NCBI GenBank assembly: GCA_937899725.1
Contig: CALCCA010000063.1
Location: 1 to 64,000, forward strand
Direction of reading: 5' to 3'
Source: an uncultured Halomicronema sp.
GTDB lineage: Bacteria > Cyanobacteriota > Cyanobacteriia > Phormidesmidales > Phormidesmidaceae
DNA length: 64,000 bases
The translations under genes were made by a program, and so were the position numbers. Below, piece after piece: positions 9,401-17,526 of this stretch (positions are counted from its first letter, which is position 1; each line of letters opens with the position of its first letter). Under the pieces are notes generated by a model. The model was not told where the DNA came from, searched no databases, and saw only the letters and a list, made by a program, of their open reading frames with translations.

Positions 9401-10070
9401 ACACCAGCAGGCAGCGGTGCTCCCGCAGGTAATGCAGCAAGCGAATGAGGCGTTCACCCAGGCGGGTCGGCAGGTTGATTTCCGTTTCCTGCTGATCGGA
9501 GAGAAACTGAATCAACCGCACCAAAATTTCATCCAGCGGCGGCGCTTCTCGCAAACTGCGCCAGATGACGTAGTCAAACTGGTTGTAAATCTGATCTGCC
9601 AGTTTGGCCGCCAGCGAGGTTTTGCCAATGCCCCCCATGCCGAGCAGCGTCACCACGCGGCACTGCTCCGCCATCACCCAGTGACTGAGCGTTTCCAGTT
9701 CCTCCGTGCGCCCAAAGAACAAAGCGGTATCAGGCTTTTCGCCCCAGTCAATTTTGGCCGTAACGCGCTGAACTAAGGTTGCGAGTTGAGGCTCCGGTTC
9801 CTGAGGAGTCGATTCAGGCTGTCCATAGTCAGCCGTTTCTAGTGCCAAACCAAACACGTTGAATAAGGTTTTGACGGAACTCTCATCTACAGGAACGCTA
9901 CCCTCGCGAATTTTCCGGATGGTTCTAATGCTGAGGTTTGCCCGTTCCGAGAGTTCCGCTTGGGTGAAGCGCTTGCCGAATTTCTCTGCCTCTTGAGCCG
10001 CTGCGATCGCGGCTTCTAATCGCTTTTGACCGCGATCGGTCAGAACAACACCGCGTTGACGCTTGCTCAT
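6474..10070 (-). CDS. HTH-NB-ARC-WD40 STAND ATPase
   Basis: The protein has about 1198 residues. Residues 1-70 resemble a helix-turn-helix domain (RFTQAELSERANLSIRTIRKI). An NB-ARC domain follows with Walker A GMGGIGKT at about 145-151, Walker B CLLVLDN, and a winged-helix region. From about residue 560 I count 14 WD40 repeats, enough for two seven-bladed propellers. STAND ATPases of this kind are signalling switches that oligomerise on ligand binding; some bacterial members act in defence, and the role here is unknown. The start MSKRQRG (10070) is preferred over an upstream ATG at 10169. By eye the WD40 half is clearly more AT-rich than the NB-ARC half. Confidence 0.9.
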   Translation of the reverse strand: MSKRQRGVVLTDRGQKRLEAAIAAAQEAEKFGKRFTQAELSERANLSIRTIRKIREGSVPVDESSVKTLFNVFGLALETADYGQPESTPQEPEPQLATLVQRVTAKIDWGEKPDTALFFGRTEELETLSHWVMAEQCRVVTLLGMGGIGKTSLAAKLADQIYNQFDYVIWRSLREAPPLDEILVRLIQFLSDQQETEINLPTRLGERLIRLLHYLREHRCLLVLDNLESILQAESTGQFRDGYEGYGELIQHIGSTEHQSCLLLTSRECPRELAPMAGDRLPVRLWSVTGIDDAAGREILKTKGLDLKDTAGQSQKLIDRYSGNPQALHLVATAIQREFLGDVDDFLEEEGAAVEDVRTLLDQHLNRLAPLERSILFWLAINREPVELDELMEDLLPPVTKREVRSALRGLSDRYLIETVGKQFTLQNVIMEFVTDRFVEQVGQELGTFHFDLFHTHALIKATAKDYIRETQVRLILKPITTYFNELDDKVFRSLEAIRKNSTLLNGYAPGSILNLLCQRQVKVDCIDFSGLTLRQVYLRNKKLDAINLKDVLFVKPCLTQTFGNINAIAFNGNGELLAVGDSNSEIQLWKTKDSQHFATLQGHTNWILSVAFSHNNDFLASASRDKSVRLWNVQGKYSCDILAEYDDWVGSVDISPDNRYLICASLGSKKIELWDIQKRCRIYEFSGHAREVRSLAFSPCGYMFASGGGDDTVRVWDIQQKQCIYTFSGHTQRVNSVTFSPNGYFLASGANDNTVRIWDIWKERCLYVFEDHTDSLYSVAFSPDSNLVASGGWDKKIRVWSIQEGRCQYIFTGHTKVISAIAFSPDQKRLASGSTDNTVRIWDLNQRQCVNTFSGYTNRVLSVVFSPDGNYLFSGSEDGIARMWDVQQRKCCHEFSGQVGWIRTVAISSDGKFLASGSSDGSVRIWNVQQKKCCYRDESSTGQIFQVAFSPDNKTIAIGDHDEIKLWNFENNQYNYLLDRSRQRNSIWSLVFSPCGNFFVGSGSGHEIHIWNVKDRRYTHIPTMHVSGIDSVNFSPCGRFIATGGRDSIVRLWDTHSYQCLHVLAGHGDRVWSVTFSPCGRFLASGSEDMTIRLWDILKLTCVQTLRDHSNWVRSLAFQPEGQTLASSSNDGKIRLWDISTWSCSAILQVPRPYEGTDISRVRGLTEAQRASMIALGAVDRSSESSAADEFGSSTLS

Positions 10071-10309
10071 GTTTTGGGGGGCAGATGACGACTTAGGGCA
10101 AATCGGCAATTTAAGGGAAAGTTCCCGATCTTGCCTCGATGCTATTCGATCTTTCTGTTGAGTGCCCACTCCCTGAAATGCTTGTCACTAGGACGGCTAG
10201 CGAGTTCGGCTAAAGTTCCCATCAACTTTCCTTTAAGCCACCCAAGTTTCCTCGACCGAACTGAGCAGGATGCCGATACTGGCCTCATGTTGAATTCAGG
10301 AAGCCAGCC

Positions 10310-10693
10310 ATGTTGAAAACAACCATTCTGGGATTAGGGGTTTGCGCCGCGATCGCTTCGATAAGCACATCAATGACGCCAATGGCCACTGCCAAAGTGC
10401 CTCCCGCTCCGTGGGTGACCGATATCTGCCCAGGAATGTGGTGGGCCGAGGGTTTCCGCATTGGCGAAACAGTGCCCCTCGACCCGCATCAGTATCATCA
10501 GGCAGTGGTCATCACAGAGACGCCGCTGCGGGCAGGCTATGGCTTTGAAGGGCCTGTCATTACTGAGTTAGCGGTGGGCGCACAGGTCACCGTCATGGGT
10601 GAAGTCTGGGATATGGGCTGCAACCAATGGATGGTTGTCCCCAGCGATGGCGGAGTCGCCTATCTCCACGGCAACGCCTTGCAAAATCTCTAG
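10310..10693 (+). CDS. Secreted SH3-like hypothetical protein
   Basis: The 127-residue protein opens with a signal peptide (MLKTTILGLGVCAAIASISTS, cleavage near MATAKV). The mature part has two Cys (ICPGMWWAEG and GCNQW) that could form a disulfide, and a stretch (TPLRAGYGFEGPVITELAVGAQVTVMGE) that reads like a bacterial SH3 domain. No specific function can be given. It heads a run of small plus-strand genes of unknown role. Confidence 0.6.
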   Translation: MLKTTILGLGVCAAIASISTSMTPMATAKVPPAPWVTDICPGMWWAEGFRIGETVPLDPHQYHQAVVITETPLRAGYGFEGPVITELAVGAQVTVMGEVWDMGCNQWMVVPSDGGVAYLHGNALQNL

Positions 10694-10789
10694 TTCTGAG
10701 TCGTTCGGGGGCAGTGCTGGTGCTGCCCTAACCCAGCATCCACATTTGACGAAACGCTACCAATATTCGCTCAGGGGGCGACAACCCTA

Positions 10790-11023
10790 ATGAGACAACA
10801 GCATTCCCACAGTTGGCTATTAAAACTGGCCACCAAAACCCTGAAATACTTTTTGCTGGGCTTGGCCAGTTGCACCGTGACCTATGTCGTGTCCACCGTT
10901 CTCGGTCTCGGGGTGCTCTCTAGCCTCATGATTTTGCTGCTGGAAAAATTTGCGCTGCGGGCACTGGTATTGGTGTTCTGCTTGGGCGCGATCGCCGTCA
11001 TTACCGAATCGCTGCGATCGTAA
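10790..11023 (+). CDS. Small membrane protein, unknown
   Basis: The 77-residue protein has a basic start (MRQQHSHSWLLKLATKTLKY) and two hydrophobic segments, roughly residues 20-48 and 54-72 (LRALVLVFCLGAIAVITESL). I do not recognise the family. The ORF ends in a HIP1-like site, and the next small ORF follows 50 bases later. Confidence 0.45.
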   Translation: MRQQHSHSWLLKLATKTLKYFLLGLASCTVTYVVSTVLGLGVLSSLMILLLEKFALRALVLVFCLGAIAVITESLRS

Positions 11024-11073
11024 ACCCCCACCGCCTCACGATTATTCGTTCTTTCCTCCAGGTCTGAATATCA

Positions 11074-11238
11074 ATGCTTTACTTATCTCGCGACTTCCCA
11101 AACCTGCTTACTCCCAGTCCACTTCGTTGGCAAGGCTACCAACCCCAACCGCAGCGAGAAGAGGTTGCCCCCGATGCCGACCACCAATCAGTCTCAGCAA
11201 CTTTGTGGCATCTCGAATTGCTGATGCGTCCCGCCTAA
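11074..11238 (+). CDS. Short hypothetical ORF (54 aa)
   Basis: An ATG-to-TAA frame of 54 codons begins MLYLSRDFPNLLTPSPLRWQ and ends LWHLELLMRPA. A possible AGG lies about 12 bases before the ATG. It ends 15 bases before the NfeD-like gene, which favours a real, co-transcribed small gene. I recognise no family. Confidence 0.35.
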   Translation: MLYLSRDFPNLLTPSPLRWQGYQPQPQREEVAPDADHQSVSATLWHLELLMRPA

Positions 11239-11253
11239 ACCTGGAGATGAGTG

Positions 11254-11481
11254 ATGTATATCCTTGAACAAATCCCAGTCGAATTCTTTGAGCAGCCCCT
11301 AACGGGCATTGTCGAGCGCGGCATTACGGCCCATCTGTCGGGCCGGGTCAAAGTTATGGGCGTTAGCTGGAAGGCTAGGCTCTACGAACCAGACGAGGCC
11401 TGCCATCTTTTGCCAGGTATGTCGGTTACTGTGTTGGGGCGTCGCGGCAATACGTTGCTGGTGCTGCCCTTTGCTAACTAA
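11254..11481 (+). CDS. NfeD-like small protein
   Basis: The 75-residue protein resembles the soluble beta-barrel (OB-like) domain at the C terminus of NfeD proteins: LTGIVERGITAHLSGRVKVMG, then WKARLYEP and PGMSVTVLGRRGNTLLVLP. It lacks the membrane segments of full NfeD proteins, so it is either a stand-alone domain or part of a split system with its neighbours. GGAG lies upstream of the ATG at 11254. NfeD partners are usually SPFH proteins; the only SPFH gene in the window is 4 kb away at 15398-16237. Confidence 0.6.
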   Translation: MYILEQIPVEFFEQPLTGIVERGITAHLSGRVKVMGVSWKARLYEPDEACHLLPGMSVTVLGRRGNTLLVLPFAN

Positions 11482-11660
11482 CAGTCCAAAGATAGAAAAG
11501 AGATCTTCAGAGTTTTGCCGGGTCGAACCTGGCGATCGGAACGATATTTTTAAGCGATTCCCATAGTCTCTGATGGTAAACACGCTGGATAAACGGTGCA
11601 TCATGCTCCGCTGACAGCACCCTACTGATATTGATCAAGGTTTTACCGAATGGGAAAGAA

Positions 11661-11734
11661 CGGGGCTGGCGCGATTCGAACGCGCGACCTACCACTTAGG
11701 AGGCGGTTGCTCTATCCAGCTGAGCTACAGCCCC
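11661..11734 (-). tRNA. tRNA-Arg (anticodon CCT)
   Basis: Read on the minus strand, a full cloverleaf can be drawn: acceptor GGGGCTG/CAGCCCC, D arm GCTC/GAGC, anticodon stem ACCGC/GTGGT with loop CTCCTAA (anticodon CCT), and T arm GCGCG/CGCGC with TTCGAAT loop. It decodes AGG. No CCA is encoded. Confidence 0.93.
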
Positions 11735-11806
11735 AGGCACACCTAATATATTCTGCCAGGCGAAATGGCCGCTACCACCAACTGTAGAGAATTATGTGCG
11801 GCCATC

Positions 11807-12553
11807 TTAGTAGGCAGCTTTGGCTGAACCGCGATAAATGCGTTCTGACTGTTCGCGCGAGAGGCGATCGGTGCCAGGCAGATGGTTCGGGGAGGCCGCG
11901 TGATAGGTCTTGGTACTTACCACACCATCAATTTTGCTATGGGGGGGAACGAAAGCATGCTGTTCGGCATCGTAGGCCAACACGTTGCCCGTCTCGATCT
12001 CATAAATCCAGGCGTGAATTGAGAGATCGCCGCGAAACAGCTTGGAGCGAATCACCGGATAGGTGCGCAAATTTTCGATTTGGGTCAACACGTTCTCGGC
12101 AACCAGCACATCGAGCATGTCTGACTTATTGAGGTGTTCGTAATTGTCTTGCACTAATCGACGAGTCGCTTCGGTGTGACGCAACCAGCTATACACAAGC
12201 GGCATCTTTTCTTCGAGGTCACCAATTTGCAGCAGCCCCTTCATCGCACCGCATTTGCTGTGACCGCAGATAATCACCTGCTTGATACCGAGCGCTTCCA
12301 CGGCGTATTCAATCGTGGCGCCCTCGCCGCCGTTGGTCGCTTCGTAAGGGGGAATAATGTTGCCCGCGTTGCGAATGACGAAGAGATCGCCAATGTCAGA
12401 CTGGGTGATGATGGAAGGATCAACCCGCGAGTCAGAACAGCCGACGAACAAGACTCGGGGGTGCTGGCCGTGGCTCAACTCTTCCATCAAGGCGCGATTA
12501 GAAGGCACATAGCTGCTTTGAAATTCTCGGATGCCCTCAATCAGCTTTTTCAT
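11807..12553 (-). CDS. ccaA: Beta-type carbonic anhydrase
   Basis: The 248-residue protein has all beta-carbonic anhydrase zinc and catalytic residues: Cys39, Asp41 and Arg43 in GCSDSR, and His98 and Cys101 in CGHSKCGAMKG. The extended C-terminal tail (ending SREQSERIYRGSAKAAY) resembles the cyanobacterial carboxysomal CcaA/IcfA type, which converts bicarbonate to CO2 for Rubisco. Carboxysome genes are not adjacent, so the localisation is inferred from the family. A tRNA-Arg lies just downstream. Confidence 0.9.
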   Translation of the reverse strand: MKKLIEGIREFQSSYVPSNRALMEELSHGQHPRVLFVGCSDSRVDPSIITQSDIGDLFVIRNAGNIIPPYEATNGGEGATIEYAVEALGIKQVIICGHSKCGAMKGLLQIGDLEEKMPLVYSWLRHTEATRRLVQDNYEHLNKSDMLDVLVAENVLTQIENLRTYPVIRSKLFRGDLSIHAWIYEIETGNVLAYDAEQHAFVPPHSKIDGVVSTKTYHAASPNHLPGTDRLSREQSERIYRGSAKAAY

Positions 12554-12724
12554 GATTTCTGTTCCTATCAGCCAGAATCTGCACGGATGTCTGCAGTGTA
12601 TCTATCGTTATCCCATATCTTGTGGGCGATCGCGGCAAAGGTTTGCTTATCTCAGCAATTCTTCTGGCTTGTGGATGGGGATGGGGAGTAGAGAGTGCGG
12701 AGTTAGGGGGGCGATAGACAGGCG

Positions 12725-12787
12725 GGGCGAGGCATTCTCGCAGTAATGTTTTGGCAATCTGAAACCTCTGACGAGAATGCCTCGCCC
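12725..12787. repeat. Large inverted repeat (16-bp perfect arms)
   Basis: GGGCGAGGCATTCTCG (12725-12740) and CGAGAATGCCTCGCCC (12772-12787) are perfect complements around a 31-base loop. It lies just past the end of the minus-strand panE gene and upstream of the carbonic anhydrase gene. There is no clear T-run. It could act as a transcript-end hairpin or be a copy of a dispersed palindromic repeat. Confidence 0.6.
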
Positions 12788-12800
12788 GTACACGCTGCGT

Positions 12801-13814
12801 CTATGGGACGCAGGAGAGAGATTGGTTGCGGGTGTCGAGCATTTTGAGCTGGTGATAGAGCATTTCGATTTTGGGAGTAGCGATCGCGGCTCGTTGGGCC
12901 GCTCGTAGAGGATTGCCGACGATGGCTTCGACTTCTAACGGGCGGCCTTCATCAAAATCGATTTTCATGCTGGTGCGATAGGGCTTCATTTGAGCCGTGT
13001 GGGCCAGCATAGTGGCGATTAGCTCCGGCGGCAGCGTACAGTCAAGCGGCGGAGTGGCCCCTTGAGCGGCTGTCACACAGCCTTGAGCGGCGGCGACGAC
13101 TTCTTGCATGAGGTCAGCGGCGAGTTGTCGAGCATGAGGGTCGGCCATCATGGCGTCGGTAGTGGCGTTGAGAATCACCGACAAACTGTTGAAGGGCACG
13201 TTCCACACCAGTTTGCGCCAGCGGGCCAGGTAGAGATCGGCGGTCACCTCCACCGCGATGCCCGCCTGTTCAAAATCCTGGGCGATCGCCTGCAGGTCTG
13301 CCGATATGGCCACTGGCTGCTGGGCGCTGTCGTAGAGTCCCAGCAAAATGCTGCCGTAGTCTAAATGGTGAACGTGGCCGGGGCCGAGTTTGTTAGAGCA
13401 GATGAAGCATAGACCGCCTACCAAGGTTTGTTGAGGGGCGATCGCGGCAATGTCGGCTTCGATGTCGAGCCCATTTTGCAAGGTCAGGATAACGGTCTGG
13501 GGGCCGAGCAGCGGCGGCAAGAGCTGGGGCAATAACGTCGCGTTTTGGGTGGTTTTGAGAGCGATGATGACCACATCAGCTACGGGCATCGTCGTTGCGT
13601 GGCGATAGGCCTGCACCTTTTGCAGCACAAAGTCACCTGCCACCGAATCCACTTTTAGCCCATTTTGCTGCACCCAGTTATAGTCGCGATGCAGCAGATA
13701 GTGGACGTCTTGCCCTGAGCGTTGCAGGCAAGCGCCGTAATAGCCACCAATCGCGCCGGTGCCGAGGATGGCGTAGGTTCTGGGGTGAAGCGTCGGAGCA
13801 GTCATGACATTCAT
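12801..13814 (-). CDS. panE: 2-dehydropantoate 2-reductase
   Basis: The protein has about 337 residues. An NADPH-binding Rossmann motif, ILGTGAIGGYYG, lies near the N terminus, with the family strings HYLLHRDY, VIIALKTTQN and LQNGLD following. The C-terminal domain includes the conserved WRKLVWNVPFNSLS and the substrate-proximal PYRTSMKIDFDEGRPLEVEAI. The enzyme reduces ketopantoate to pantoate in coenzyme A synthesis. The start at 13814 (MNVMTAPTL) avoids a long unlikely extension; the ATG at 13805 is equally possible. Confidence 0.88.
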   Translation of the reverse strand: MNVMTAPTLHPRTYAILGTGAIGGYYGACLQRSGQDVHYLLHRDYNWVQQNGLKVDSVAGDFVLQKVQAYRHATTMPVADVVIIALKTTQNATLLPQLLPPLLGPQTVILTLQNGLDIEADIAAIAPQQTLVGGLCFICSNKLGPGHVHHLDYGSILLGLYDSAQQPVAISADLQAIAQDFEQAGIAVEVTADLYLARWRKLVWNVPFNSLSVILNATTDAMMADPHARQLAADLMQEVVAAAQGCVTAAQGATPPLDCTLPPELIATMLAHTAQMKPYRTSMKIDFDEGRPLEVEAIVGNPLRAAQRAAIATPKIEMLYHQLKMLDTRNQSLSCVP

Positions 13815-14018
13815 CAAGGCAGGGGAGTAATCGTCAGTAATGGGGAAGGGCGATCGCACATCGCCAAGGTTGACCCAAATGCTACCAGGCGGCGATCGTA
13901 CCGTCTGCATGCACCCTTTGCCAGTGGATGTAATCGAGACTTTTCCAACCGGCAATGCCTCTCAGACCATTCCCGTTAAAATTAGGGGCAGGTTCCTCAG
14001 TGCGCGAGGTTGGTGTTG

Positions 14019-14600
14019 ATGAGTCAAGCCGTTTCTACTCAATCTAGCTATTTAACTTTTGCGGCGTATCTGGCGCGTGACGATGACCCTGATCAGCACT
14101 ACGAATTGGTGAATGGAGTGCTGGTTGAGATGCCACCCGAGTCTGAAGACAACAACGACATCGCGAGAAAGCTCCTGTTTGAATTTGCTAAACATTTCCC
14201 TGTCCAGCTTTTAGCTTACAAAGATACCGAAGTTGAAGTGATGGGACGGCGAGCTACCTGTCGGATTCCGGATTTGCTTGTGCGTACTGCGGAGTCAAAA
14301 GCGGCGCTGTCGGGCACCGTGCGCGCCACGATTACGCGGGACATGCCACCGCCCGCGATCGCAGTCGAGGTGGTGAGTCCGGGACAGGTCAACCGCGATC
14401 GCGACTATCGCTACAAACATACAGAATACGCGGCGCGCGGCATTGCGGAATATTGGATTGTTGATCCAGAAACCCGACAGATCATGCTGTGTCAATGGGT
14501 CAATGGCCAGTATGAAGACACCGTTTATCAAGGTGCAGAGCCGATTCAATCCACCCTCGTTCCGGGCTTTGCACTTACAACAGCGGCAGTTTTTGAGTGA
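14019..14600 (+). CDS. Uma2 family (DUF820) protein
   Basis: The 193-residue protein has the same layout as the copy at 5153: FAAYLARDDDPDQHYELVNGVLVEMPPES, CRIPDLLVRT, AIAVEVVSPG, DYRYKHTEYAARGIAEYWIVDP. The Asp of PDL, the Glu of VEVV and a downstream Lys fit the proposed nuclease core. No toxin or antitoxin partner is adjacent. The ATG at 14019 is preferred over TTG/GTG codons just upstream. Confidence 0.85.
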   Translation: MSQAVSTQSSYLTFAAYLARDDDPDQHYELVNGVLVEMPPESEDNNDIARKLLFEFAKHFPVQLLAYKDTEVEVMGRRATCRIPDLLVRTAESKAALSGTVRATITRDMPPPAIAVEVVSPGQVNRDRDYRYKHTEYAARGIAEYWIVDPETRQIMLCQWVNGQYEDTVYQGAEPIQSTLVPGFALTTAAVFE

Positions 14601-14694
14601 GGAGTGACGATCTGAGTTGGGTCTAAACCTGGGATGACGACTTCAAATTAGGGTCGATTAAAATCAAGAGATAGGGCTATCGAGGCACTTTTTC

Positions 14695-15246
14695 ATGAAC
14701 TCAGAAAAGCAGCTCACCGCCATGCTGATCCCGTTTTATTTGGGAGAGCAGACAGATTTAGAGGGGCGCAAGATTCAGGAAGTGTGGGCCTGGGATTTTG
14801 AGGAATTGGAATGTGCCCATGACTATATTCAGTGGCTATTCCCCATCGCTGAGAAAAGTACGTTTAATCCGAACGCGCCAGTCGTCGATGAGACAGTTAT
14901 TCAAGCCTTTCAACGCGATCCGCGTTTGCAGCAAAACTTGCAGCGATCGCTGTCAGTGATGCTGCGATTGTATGGCTTGCAGTGTTCCCTCAACGAAGCT
15001 GGGAAAGTTGTGGTCGATAAGTCGGAAGACTATCCTATCCGCAAACGTGAATGGCTATGTCTGTTGGATCACAACTATCTGCGGATTACTCGAATATTGA
15101 AGTGCTTGACACTATTCGGATTGAACGAGGAAGCACAAACGTTTTACGCCTGTTTGCGACAACTCTATCGAGAAGAGCGCGATCAGATTGGCCGTGAAAC
15201 GTTTCAGTATTGGACCGATGCAGTTGAGGCTTTTTCAGCTGTGTGA
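14695..15246 (+). CDS. OGFr-domain protein
   Basis: The 183-residue protein contains the opioid growth factor receptor (OGFr) conserved region: IPFYLGEQTDLEGRKIQEV, FEELECAHDYIQWLFP, and a helical remainder ending with FYACLRQLYREERDQIG and FQYWTDAV. In eukaryotes this domain is part of a growth-control receptor. Bacterial copies are stand-alone and of unknown role. It sits alone, downstream of a Uma2 gene. Confidence 0.8.
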   Translation: MNSEKQLTAMLIPFYLGEQTDLEGRKIQEVWAWDFEELECAHDYIQWLFPIAEKSTFNPNAPVVDETVIQAFQRDPRLQQNLQRSLSVMLRLYGLQCSLNEAGKVVVDKSEDYPIRKREWLCLLDHNYLRITRILKCLTLFGLNEEAQTFYACLRQLYREERDQIGRETFQYWTDAVEAFSAV

Positions 15247-15397
15247 CCAGTTCACCGATCAGTAGAAAACCCTGTTTATCGTCGGGTGTGTCATCGCCTA
15301 GCGTCATGCACCAAAGCCAGCCCTGGCGGTGCGTTGAGCTGTCGACACAACATCGTTCTGCTACAGAAGAATTGCCTCGATGATCTTTGATCTAGCT

Positions 15398-16237
15398 TCA
15401 CGGCATCTTTTTCGGCTTGCTGTCACCGTTTTCGGGGCCAGTGGGCGTATTCATCAGGTCGATCAGGCCCTCAGAGAGAAACTTGGGATCCATAAAGAGG
15501 ACTTTGGAATTCTCACTTTCACTCAGCTTCTGGTTTGCTTCGACGTACTGCTGAGCAATCAGGAAGTTGAGAATTTCGCGGGCATCAGAGCGACCTTTGA
15601 GTGCTTCTGATAAAAGCTGAATCGACTGAACCGTACCCTGGGCGCGTTTGACGGAGGCTTGTTGGTCACCTTCGGCTTCTGACACGGTGGCGCGGCGTTT
15701 CAATTCGGCGGCCTGCTGCTGCTGCATCGATTCCAAAACGGCGGTGGGTGGGTTGATGCTTTGCACTTCGACCCGAGTAACTTTGACGCCCCAGGGTTCC
15801 GTGGCTTCGTCGAGCTGGTCGAGCAGTGCCTTGTTGAGTTCATCACGCGATGCAAAGGTGCTCTCAAAGGGCATTTTGCCGATTTCGGAGCGTAGGGTGG
15901 TAACGACTAACTCGCGAATCGCTCCTTTAATATCTTCAATTTCGTAGTAGGTGCGTTCAAGGTCGAGAATCTTCCAATAAACGACGGCATCGACATCCAG
16001 AGAGACGTTGTCGCGGGTAATGGCCGATTGGGGCGGCACGTCTAACAAGCGCTCGCGAATACTCTCTTCCCACACGATGGTGTCTAAAAATGGCACGATG
16101 AAGTTCATGCCGGGCCTGAGTTTGCGGTTATAGCGCCCCAACCGCTCGACCAGAGCCTGGTTGCCCTGATTCACAATTCGCACTGACCCCACCGTGTAAC
16201 CAATCACCACCAGGGCCAGAATGACAAAAACTTCCAT
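15398..16237 (-). CDS. SPFH/Band 7 (stomatin-like) membrane protein
   Basis: The protein has about 279 residues. A single N-terminal membrane segment (MEVFVILALVVIGYTVGSV) is followed by the SPFH core: IVNQGNQALVERLGRY, RPGMNFIVPFLD, SAITRDNVSLDVDAVVYWKI, then a coiled-coil flotillin-like region (MQQQQAAELKRRATVSEAEGD). The family forms oligomeric membrane scaffolds. AAGGAG sits about 10 bases before the ATG at 16237; a GTG 9 bases earlier is too close to it. No NfeD partner is directly adjacent. Confidence 0.88.
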   Translation of the reverse strand: MEVFVILALVVIGYTVGSVRIVNQGNQALVERLGRYNRKLRPGMNFIVPFLDTIVWEESIRERLLDVPPQSAITRDNVSLDVDAVVYWKILDLERTYYEIEDIKGAIRELVVTTLRSEIGKMPFESTFASRDELNKALLDQLDEATEPWGVKVTRVEVQSINPPTAVLESMQQQQAAELKRRATVSEAEGDQQASVKRAQGTVQSIQLLSEALKGRSDAREILNFLIAQQYVEANQKLSESENSKVLFMDPKFLSEGLIDLMNTPTGPENGDSKPKKMP

Positions 16238-16423
16238 GAAGCGCACGCTCCTTGAGAGGCGTACAAATTTACCGTAAGTCTAATCCTTTTAGGGCTGAGT
16301 GGACTGCGAAGTTGCCGCGGCATCACAATTATGGAGATGAGCGCGATCAGTAGGTATACGTTTGCTCTGGTTCCCCTGTTTCACCAGTGAATAGTGATTG
16401 TCTGCAATTGAGGATGTCGTTGC

Positions 16424-17452
16424 ATGACTCGTCTCAAAAATCATGCCAGCATTGCTGACGAACTTCAGCGCTGGAGCGACGAAGCTCTGCTGCGTTTACT
16501 CAACGCGGCCCAGATACCGGAGGTCGGGCATGGCATAGTGTCCTTGCTGAGTCATGACCCCTCTGTTTTCGTCAAACTGGTGCCCCTGACCAGTTTGGAA
16601 ATGCAGCGTCAGCACGACCAAGCCACCGCAAACTGCTTTCAGTTGCCATCCTATTATCAATATCGGCTGGGTAGCTGTGGCTTCGGGGCCTGGCGAGAAT
16701 TGGCGACTCACCGGTTAGTCAATCAATGGGTCCTGTCAGATCACTGTTCTCACTTTCCGTTGCTACATCACTGGCGCGTGTTGCCGATCGCCCCCACCCA
16801 CTACGACGACCGGATCGATCGGCAGCGTTGGGGCAACTGTGAAGCTATTCATCAGCGGGTGGCCGCGATCGCGGCAGCCACTCATTCTGTGGTGCTGTTT
16901 TTGGAACCGTATCCGCTGACCCTCAGCCAATGGTTTCGCGAGCGGTGGTCGCAGTGTGCCGATCGAATGGCGACAATTTTGGACGTGGAATCCACTTTGA
17001 TTGACCTGCTGTCATTCATCAATTCGCAGGGGCTGCTACATCTGGATGCCCACTTTGACAACATCCTCACCGATGGCCAACAGCTGTTTCTAACCGACTA
17101 TGGCCTGGCCCTGTCTAACCAGTTTCAACTTGATGCCGCCGAACATCGGTTCTTTGAGCAGCATCAGAATTTTGATATCTGCACCGCGCTTACCAGCCTC
17201 GTTCACGCGATCGTGAGTCGTTATGATGACCGGCAAAATTGGCGACAGGCCCTGCAAAACCTGACTAACGATCACCACAGCGCCGCCAGTGCGATGCCGA
17301 CTGACATCCGTACTTACCTCAAAAGCAGAATGCCGTTGGTGATGGAAATGGGAGACTTTTACCGCCAGCTACTGGCAGACCTCACCACCCCATATCCTGC
17401 TGCTGATCTGCAGAAAACTCTAAATAATTTGCAGAGCAATCAGCAGACATAA
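16424..17452 (+). CDS. Protein-kinase-like fold protein, unknown substrate
   Basis: The 342-residue protein has a kinase-like catalytic loop, HLDAHFDNIL, followed by LTDYG in the place of DFG. This is the layout of aminoglycoside-phosphotransferase-like and small-molecule or atypical protein kinases. The N-lobe has FVKLVPLT, where a Lys could serve as the ATP lysine, and no classical glycine-rich loop is obvious. I cannot name the substrate. It stands alone between the SPFH gene and a PD-(D/E)XK gene. Confidence 0.65.
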   Translation: MTRLKNHASIADELQRWSDEALLRLLNAAQIPEVGHGIVSLLSHDPSVFVKLVPLTSLEMQRQHDQATANCFQLPSYYQYRLGSCGFGAWRELATHRLVNQWVLSDHCSHFPLLHHWRVLPIAPTHYDDRIDRQRWGNCEAIHQRVAAIAAATHSVVLFLEPYPLTLSQWFRERWSQCADRMATILDVESTLIDLLSFINSQGLLHLDAHFDNILTDGQQLFLTDYGLALSNQFQLDAAEHRFFEQHQNFDICTALTSLVHAIVSRYDDRQNWRQALQNLTNDHHSAASAMPTDIRTYLKSRMPLVMEMGDFYRQLLADLTTPYPAADLQKTLNNLQSNQQT

Positions 17453-17526
17453 TGTTTCAGCTTTCAGAATTTTGAATCTAAGAAGCAGGGTAGATAGTGC
17501 CAACTCACAAAGTTTGATTATTTTGA

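Noticed and set aside
8721-9776. Plus-strand open frames antisense to the NB-ARC gene
   Set aside because: They mirror a long conserved minus-strand protein and have no independent signals.
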